Assembly: GCA_900315895.1 (NCBI GenBank)
Contig: ONAY01000012.1
Span: 1 to 43,507 of the forward strand
DNA: 43,507 nt
Direction: 5' to 3'
Source: an uncultured Eubacteriales bacterium
GTDB lineage: Bacteria > Bacillota > Clostridia > Peptostreptococcales > Anaerovoracaceae
The position numbers and the translations under genes are program-made. How positions within the stretch are numbered: position 1 is the first letter of the stretch; every line of letters starts with the position of its first letter. Positions 39,537-43,507 of the stretch are shown in pieces. The notes beneath the pieces were generated by a model. That model did not search any database. It was not told the origin of the DNA and saw nothing but the letters and a program-made list of their open reading frames with translations.

Positions 39537-40014
39537 GTTTATTTCCTCCTGGATAGAACTTCTTAAATTTTCCTTTATGACTTAAATCTGGCAATGACGG
39601 GTTGTCTTTTCGTCTTGGTGCAACTATATACCTGCCGTTTGGATAAGCCCATACCAATGACGTTGGCGCTTCAACAACAACATTCAGTTTATTGGCAAGA
39701 TTTTGGGCAAAGCCACTTATACTGGAACCAGTGCTACACGAAAGCAATCTTATGGGTTGCCCCTTGTTATAGTCTCCCTTAGTCTTAATAAGCCTTGATG
39801 CAACTCGTGAGTCTACTTCAAGAGTATGCCCATTATGTGAGATTTGAATTATTGTTGCTCCTCCATGTGCCACTACATCGTACACACCGTTAGAGTCTAT
39901 GTCTGGTCTGTGAGAGATATTTTGGAAATATTCATGAGGCGAGCTTTGAAAGACAGCATCTCCCGGTGCAGCTCCATAAGTGTTCCCGAAGCCTCCGTGA
40001 AATCCGCCGCCCAT
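39529..40014 (-). CDS. Toxin-tail-like protein with caspase-like His-Gly and Cys motifs
   Basis: A 161-residue protein lacking any delivery domain. The start is glycine-rich (MGGGFHGGFGNTYGAAPGD). H50-G-G in YDVVAHGG and C93 in PIRLLSCSTGSS, 43 residues apart, match the His-Gly and Cys of clan CD cysteine proteases (C80/CPD-like). The tail ANKLNVVVEAPTSLVWAYPNG to KKFYPGG recalls domains at the ends of polymorphic toxins. The enzymatic role is inference. It starts in the TGATG overlap with the DUF4417 gene and overlaps the zinc-ribbon gene by eight bases. Confidence 0.6.
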   Translation of the reverse strand: MGGGFHGGFGNTYGAAPGDAVFQSSPHEYFQNISHRPDIDSNGVYDVVAHGGATIIQISHNGHTLEVDSRVASRLIKTKGDYNKGQPIRLLSCSTGSSISGFAQNLANKLNVVVEAPTSLVWAYPNGRYIVAPRRKDNPSLPDLSHKGKFKKFYPGGNKHD

Positions 40015-40679
40015 CAGTTTCTCTCCCTTTTGTGAGCGGTGGCAAATTCACTCTCAAACTTAATTATACAGATCCCATGTTTCTTGCATTTTTCAGATAT
40101 TGTATCCGGCAAGGCCCCATAAATGATAATCACTTTAGGTTCAAGATGATTTATAACGAAGTCTAAGCCTTTTTCGAAATAATGTCTTTCATTTCTGAGT
40201 TTGATGCACCCATGAGATCCTATCGAAATAACACTTTTCTTTGGTATTCCTGCGCAGCATACTTTATAAGTTCGTTCATCACCAAAGCGTATATTGGGTA
40301 TTACATGTATACCATTTTCCTGCAGCCAGTGACCTATAGCCCTGCTTCTGTAAATATTCCAGTACTGCATGACTAGAGGCATATCTCTGTACAGACTGAA
40401 ATCAGGAAGAATAACACCTGCAAATTTTTTTAGTATCGGAAGATACTTCTGAGGATTGTTCCATAAACGCTCAAAGTTAGCATCATCTTCATAAAAGTGG
40501 ATCCATGCCCCATAGTCCTTTGAACTAATTGAACTGGAGAAAGAAATAAGCCTTTCAGGCAATTTTTCCTCTGCCTCTATTACAGGGATCTCAAGTTCCG
40601 TTTCATATTCAGCCGTTCTGACTAAATATGACTTAAATACATCTTTACAACCGCTTCGAGTGCAATTAAATAGCGTCAT
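40014..40679 (-). CDS. DUF4417 protein
   Basis: A 221-residue protein of the DUF4417 family, found in phages, plasmids and genomic islands with unknown function. Typical parts are ISSKDYGAWIHFYEDDANFERLW, FAGVILPDFSLYRDMPL, WLQENGIHVIPNIRFGDE and KKSVISIGSHGCIK. ATG 40679 is chosen because AGGAG lies eight bases upstream. A CCGACA/TGTCGG hairpin just before the ribosome site may affect translation. The stop overlaps the start of the toxin-tail-like gene (TGATG), so these are translated together. Confidence 0.82.
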   Translation of the reverse strand: MTLFNCTRSGCKDVFKSYLVRTAEYETELEIPVIEAEEKLPERLISFSSSISSKDYGAWIHFYEDDANFERLWNNPQKYLPILKKFAGVILPDFSLYRDMPLVMQYWNIYRSRAIGHWLQENGIHVIPNIRFGDERTYKVCCAGIPKKSVISIGSHGCIKLRNERHYFEKGLDFVINHLEPKVIIIYGALPDTISEKCKKHGICIIKFESEFATAHKRERN

Positions 40680-40732
40680 ACTGCACGCTCCTTTCTCCGA
40701 CAAGCTGTCGGTCTGCCATAAAAATAATTAAT

Positions 40733-40761
40733 TTGATTTTTAAAAAGGAACGTGTTATAGT
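40733..40761 (+). promoter_or_regulatory. Plus-strand promoter inside the island
   Basis: TTGATT (40733-40738), a 17-bp spacer and TATAGT (40756-40761). CGTGTTAT (40751-40758) and ATAACACG (40784-40791) form an inverted repeat across the start region, possibly an operator shared with the divergent DUF4417 operon. Confidence 0.5.
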
Positions 40762-40767
40762 ACTAGT

Positions 40768-40844
40768 GTATTTGTAATGGACAATAACACGTCCGCTTTT
40801 ACAACGCATTAAGATTGTTGCAGCAATCTTGATGCGTTTTGTTT
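40768..40844 (+). ncRNA. Candidate short RNA of about 75 nt
   Basis: Between the promoter at 40733-40761 and the hairpin ACGCATTAAGATTG / CAATCTTGATGCGT (40804-40817 / 40824-40837, one G-U) followed by TTTTGTTT lies a self-contained transcript. It faces away from both flanking minus-strand genes. An 11-codon ORF (MDNNTSAFTTH, 40777) lacks a ribosome site. It matches no RNA family I recognise. Confidence 0.4.
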
Positions 40845-40856
40845 GTAAGACCATTT

Positions 40857-41492
40857 TTAATCACTTCCTTTCTTATCTATAATGATTTCAATAAGTTTAT
40901 AGAAATCGGTTCTGGGATTATTGAATTCTGACAATCCGGCAGTTCCGTTTTTCTTATGGTGATTATCAAGCTTTTGACAATTAACTATGGCCTTTTCTGT
41001 TTTAGGATATAGTGAGTCAAAATCACAGCTGTTTTTAGTGTATCCAGGAATATATTTTTTTAACTCCTGAACTAAGGCACTGCTACTTATAAAAGGTTTT
41101 GTCGTGTATTTGAAATGTTCCAGATACCACAATTCAAAGCATGGATTCGATGATAGTATTTTTATGTTTTTACGATCGGCTAATGCTTTTGCCTCTACAA
41201 GCTGAGGCGCTTTAGCATTATCCAAATCCAGGTCAAATATGCTTACAGCCATATCTCCTTTTTGGGGCGATATTTCCTCCTGACGAGCTCTTTTATCTGT
41301 GTTTTTAACTATTTTTACTGGATCAGTTTCATTCCCCTGATCAAATATAAAGTGATATTCATCCTGTCTCCTTTCAATGTTTCGTAAGTACATCATTTCG
41401 CTTTTGTTGTCTCCTTCAGTTCCAACAACTATAAGCTTCTTCCGCTTACGTGTAGGCTTATTTTTTACGACCTTCTTAATACGTCTTACCAT
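40857..41492 (-). CDS. RloB-family protein (AbiLii-like)
   Basis: A 211-residue protein of the RloB family. The N-terminal KKLIVVGTEGDNKSEMMYLRN (E26, E32) and acidic SIFDLDLDNAK (D87, D89, D91) resemble Toprim-like metal sites. FELWYLEHFKY is another family hallmark. RloB is the partner of the ATPase RloA, and the pair corresponds to AbiLi/AbiLii-type abortive phage defence. The start overlaps the RloA stop by seven bases, with GGAGG inside rloA. It is probably a nuclease or effector, which is inference. Confidence 0.87.
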   Translation of the reverse strand: MVRRIKKVVKNKPTRKRKKLIVVGTEGDNKSEMMYLRNIERRQDEYHFIFDQGNETDPVKIVKNTDKRARQEEISPQKGDMAVSIFDLDLDNAKAPQLVEAKALADRKNIKILSSNPCFELWYLEHFKYTTKPFISSSALVQELKKYIPGYTKNSCDFDSLYPKTEKAIVNCQKLDNHHKKNGTAGLSEFNNPRTDFYKLIEIIIDKKGSD

Positions 41493-42739
41493 TCAATACC
41501 TCCCTCTGGGAAAGGAATCGCGCCGTATCTTCCCTGTAGATATCCTTTCATGATGTTCTCTGATTTTCTTGGCGAATATTCTGCAAGGGAGTAAAGATCT
41601 GTGACCCCGGTATTATTTTTCTTTTCCACAAAATAAATCTGGTCTCTTCTTAAAATATCTAAATCAAGCAAACTGATATCATGAGTATTGAAAATCAATT
41701 GAGCATGATTTCTATTAATAGCTGGATCGTTAAAAAGCTCAACAAGATATTTTGTAAGACTTGGATGTAAACTGTTATCTAATTCATCTACAACGATAGT
41801 TCTGCCCCTCTCAAGTGCATCCATTATTATTGGGCCATATGCAAACAGCAATTTAGTTCCGTCTGACTCAAAGTCAAAAGGCAACTTATACGGTTTAACT
41901 GAACCATCTTTCTGCTCTATTTTATGCACAGCTTCAAGCTTAAATTGCTTTACCTGTGGGATAAGAGACTTGTCTATTTGTATGCCTGGAGGCATAGTAA
42001 TATTAGGGTTATCAAGCACTTTGGACTCAAATTCATAATCTTGAATGTTTATTTCCGCATGTTTAAGCATAGATAGCATGAAGTCCTTTGTAGCCTCTTT
42101 GTTTTTATTGCGATCAAGATAGTCAAGATACTGATTTCCCTGAATAGCCATAAGATTGTATGTGTCTATTGCTTCTGCAAACCAAAGATACGCGTCTCTG
42201 GTCTCCTCGCAATTCCATGCTGTAGCAGTACACATAAACAGTTTATTTGAGGTGTTTTTGTACTGATATTCTGCTAAATGCTTATATGCTGCAGTAAATT
42301 TAAATTCAGTTACATTAGTCCTTTCGAAAATCATAGTAGGTCTGGCAGACTTGTACTCATAAAGGTATTCATCATATATATACTGTTGATCTGCAGCAAA
42401 ACCATACTCAAACTTCTTTCCATTATGTATAAACAGAAAATCCATTTTAGTCTTTTCTTTTACAGAAGAGTCATCAAATAAAAACGGATCAAATCCTGTT
42501 GGCATGTTTACCTGTATGCTATTGGATCTTCTGACAAGCATAATAGCAGCAGTAAGCGCTCTGAATATATTTGACTTACCTGCTGCATTTGCCCCATATA
42601 AAGCGATTGTTGGGAGTATTCTTTCTTTACCAACTTTAATTAAATTGTTCTCGTGTTCCTTTCTCGCATTTGCAAACGCAGTCAATACAACCTCGTCTTT
42701 TATTGACATGAAATTTGATACATTAAATTGAAGCAACAT
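41486..42739 (-). CDS. RloA-family AAA/ABC-type ATPase (AbiLi-like)
   Basis: A 417-residue SMC/ABC-like ATPase. MLLQFNVSNFMSIKDEVVLT is the usual first strand region, Walker A is G49-ANAAGKSN, and Walker B with catalytic glutamate is TIVVDELDNSLHP, followed by LIFNTHDISLLD (switch His). The middle (about 100-280) is a family-specific insert. The family acts with RloB in anti-phage defence, sensing infection and triggering its partner. AGGAGG lies eight bases before the ATG, and it is the promoter-proximal gene of the pair. Confidence 0.88.
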   Translation of the reverse strand: MLLQFNVSNFMSIKDEVVLTAFANARKEHENNLIKVGKERILPTIALYGANAAGKSNIFRALTAAIMLVRRSNSIQVNMPTGFDPFLFDDSSVKEKTKMDFLFIHNGKKFEYGFAADQQYIYDEYLYEYKSARPTMIFERTNVTEFKFTAAYKHLAEYQYKNTSNKLFMCTATAWNCEETRDAYLWFAEAIDTYNLMAIQGNQYLDYLDRNKNKEATKDFMLSMLKHAEINIQDYEFESKVLDNPNITMPPGIQIDKSLIPQVKQFKLEAVHKIEQKDGSVKPYKLPFDFESDGTKLLFAYGPIIMDALERGRTIVVDELDNSLHPSLTKYLVELFNDPAINRNHAQLIFNTHDISLLDLDILRRDQIYFVEKKNNTGVTDLYSLAEYSPRKSENIMKGYLQGRYGAIPFPEGGIEW

Positions 42740-42904
42740 GTCTTAGCCCTCCTATCTATGCAAATAGTAGCATTTTAATCATCGTATGTCAACATATAAA
42801 ACATATTTTTGCAATTATTTTTCATTTTTTTACTTTTGGCATATCGTTTTGAACATAATTATCGGCACGTTTCAATAGTATTAACATAATGTAACCAGAC
42901 AAAA

Positions 42905-42933
42905 AACGAAAAACCCCTTGATTTACAAGGGTT
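42905..42933 (-). terminator. Terminator next to the middle tRNA-end repeat
   Basis: AAACCCCTTG (42911-42920) pairs with CAAGGGTTT (42926-42934, one bulge). On the minus strand TTTTTCGTTTTTTG follows. It stands just after the tRNA-like end at 42938. Confidence 0.7.
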
Positions 42934-42937
42934 TGAT

Positions 42938-42957
42938 TGGTGGAGCGTAGGGGATTC
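42938..42957. repeat. Middle tRNA-3'-end repeat
   Basis: TGGTGGAGCGTAGGGGATTC, identical to 43147-43166 and close to 39045-39064. The sequence after it diverges into hairpins rather than the shared element end. Confidence 0.7.
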
Positions 42958-42959
42958 AC

Positions 42960-43090
42960 GCTGCTCCGCCCTGTGGGCTCCGCAGCTGAAGTCTCTCGCC
43001 GGCCTCGTTCAGGCCGGCTTCGACCATGGCCTACTCGACAGTCCACCGGACTGTCTCGCTTACGGCCATGCCCTCCCGGGTTCGAATCCC
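42960..43090. other. Densely structured element with three nested hairpins and a T-arm-like motif
   Basis: Hairpin 1 is GCTGC/GCAGC with inner GCCC/GGGC (42960-42986). Hairpin 2 is GCCGGCCT/AGGCCGGC (42998-43018). Hairpin 3 is CATGGCC/GGCCATG enclosing GACAGTCC/GGACTGTC (43025-43070). GGGTTCGAATCCC, a consensus tRNA T-arm, follows at 43078-43090. No full tRNA can be folded. Confidence 0.6.
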
Positions 43091-43106
43091 CCCTGATATT
43101 CTTCAA

Positions 43107-43146
43107 GATAGAAAAGCAGACAGCCAAATGGCTGTCTGCTTTTCTA
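43107..43146 (-). terminator. 18-bp terminator next to the right tRNA-end repeat
   Basis: ATAGAAAAGCAGACAGCC pairs perfectly with GGCTGTCTGCTTTTCTAT around AAAT. It stands just beyond the tRNA-like end at 43147 in minus-strand sense. Confidence 0.85.
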
Positions 43147-43269
43147 TGGTGGAGCGTAGGGGATTCGAACTGAACCGGCATTTTCGAGAGTCTGAAAACC
43201 GTTGAAAATCAAGGAGGTCAGACACGCTGCCCAAAAGTGTAATCAAAAGTGTAATCAAAATAAGTTATT
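43147..43269. repeat. Right island junction: tRNA-3'-end repeat (attachment-site-like)
   Basis: TGGTGGAGCGTAGGGGATTC at the left, then CGTTGAAAAT, AAGGAGGT and two AAAAGTGTAATCA copies ending AGTTATT. It matches 39045-39157 in the same orientation, so the 4.1-kb island lies between direct repeats and a second related element begins here. Confidence 0.75.
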
Positions 43270-43372
43270 TTATCACCTTCATACCGTCAGCATTATTTAA
43301 GGTTAACGTTCCTTTAGTTTTTTCATAATATAACAAATCTGACCATAAAAGCAAAACCCTTAATGCTTCGTT
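43265..43372 (-). pseudogene. C-terminal remnant of an unidentified gene
   Basis: An open minus frame of 35 codons without a start, ending GTLTLNNADGMKVIK and containing LRVLLLWSDLLYYEKTK. Its stop lies within the right repeat, as the zinc-ribbon gene stop lies beside the left one. The frame is closed upstream at 43373 and an IS begins 36 bases further on. This suggests the first gene of a second element was broken by the IS. Confidence 0.4.
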
Positions 43373-43408
43373 TTAAAACTATAATTACCCAACAAAAAAC
43401 TGCCCTTC

Positions 43409-43507
43409 TGAAGTGAACCCCTTTCGTTAGACAAAAAACTCTAATGAAAAGGGGTTTTAAAATGTCAGGAAAAAAGAAGTACAGTGATGAGTTTAAACTC
43501 AAGGTAG
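43409..43507 (+). mobile_element. Left end of an IS3-family (IS150-like) insertion sequence, cut by the window edge
   Basis: TGAAGTGAACCCC begins the likely terminal inverted repeat, followed by GTTAGAC, typical of IS150-group ends. AACCCCTTT / AAAAGGGGTT forms a hairpin just upstream of the transposase start. The right end is outside the window. Confidence 0.7.
43462..43507 (+). CDS. IS3-family transposase OrfA, N-terminus only
   Basis: ATG 43462 opens MSGKKKYSDEFKLKV, the usual first residues of OrfA helix-turn-helix proteins of the IS3/IS150 group (KYSDEFKLKVV). The remainder lies beyond the window. Confidence 0.8.
   Translation, partial: MSGKKKYSDEFKLKV

Noticed and set aside
43078-43090. 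Possible tRNA gene around GGGTTCGAATCCC
   Set aside because: Only a T-arm is present. No matching acceptor, D-arm or anticodon arm could be folded on either strand.
42822-43181. 119-residue minus-strand frame over the tRNA-end repeats
   Set aside because: It translates hairpins, terminators and repeats; there is no ribosome site or family resemblance.

Overview
The window looks like chromosome from a Gram-positive, Clostridia-type Firmicute. The evidence is AGGAGG-type ribosome binding sites (including TTG and GTG starts), compact intrinsic terminators, a giant wall-anchored protein with a sortase-type tail, NfeD/stomatin and YlmH genes, and CD3324-, RloAB- and BrnA-type accessory genes. I cannot name the genus. 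From 0 to about 34.5 kb the genes are GC-rich and mostly housekeeping. From about 34.6 kb to the end the DNA is visibly AT-richer and accessory.

0.2-6.4 kb: a YjiH-type membrane protein and a flavin reductase on the minus strand, an AraC-type regulator and an exporter-type ABC transporter on the plus strand, then two small hypothetical genes. Three upstream regions here share the 10-mer CTAAAGTGAA inside an inverted repeat, which suggests one local regulator. 6.5-15.3 kb: ylmH, a TSCPD-domain protein, a Y-family DNA polymerase, a DUF2284 protein, a coupled DUF6873/YolD/metallo-hydrolase operon, an NfeD-stomatin operon, a small membrane protein and a DUF2130 protein.

15.7-24.0 kb: one 2770-residue secreted surface protein with InlB-type repeats, then MBG/YDG-type repeats that include five head-to-tail 513-bp units in perfect register, and a C-terminal PPKTGD sorting signal. 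24.1-27.5 kb: aspartate metabolism (lysC-asd divergent from asnA). 27.8-30.3 kb: a three-gene minus operon of a DDAH-like amidinohydrolase, an NT5C-type HAD phosphatase and an unusual STAS-kinase fusion. 30.4-34.5 kb: lpdA, a metallo-hydrolase coupled to lplA, and a coiled-coil protein. lpdA and lplA share lipoate chemistry and are separated by a structured, attenuator-like region.

34.7-38.8 kb: brnA with only the tail of its toxin partner brnT, then a minus operon of a beta-lactamase-family hydrolase and two GNAT proteins. This operon is preceded by a strong promoter, a 21-codon leader ORF and an intrinsic terminator, which is the layout of a transcription attenuator. 39.0-43.3 kb: a defence-like island bracketed by about 115-bp direct repeats that each begin with the 3' end of a tRNA-like sequence. 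It carries RloA/RloB (AbiL-like) and a coupled trio: DUF4417, a small protein with caspase-like His-Gly and Cys motifs, and a zinc-ribbon/L7-L12-like protein. The window ends in an IS3/IS150-like element that appears to truncate the first gene of a neighbouring element.

Most candidates for undescribed biology lie in the last 9 kb: the island trio, the leader-peptide attenuator, the serial tRNA-end junctions and the toxinless brnA. Others are a family of intergenic palindromes at 6.5 and 27.6 kb and the lpdA-lplA leader.
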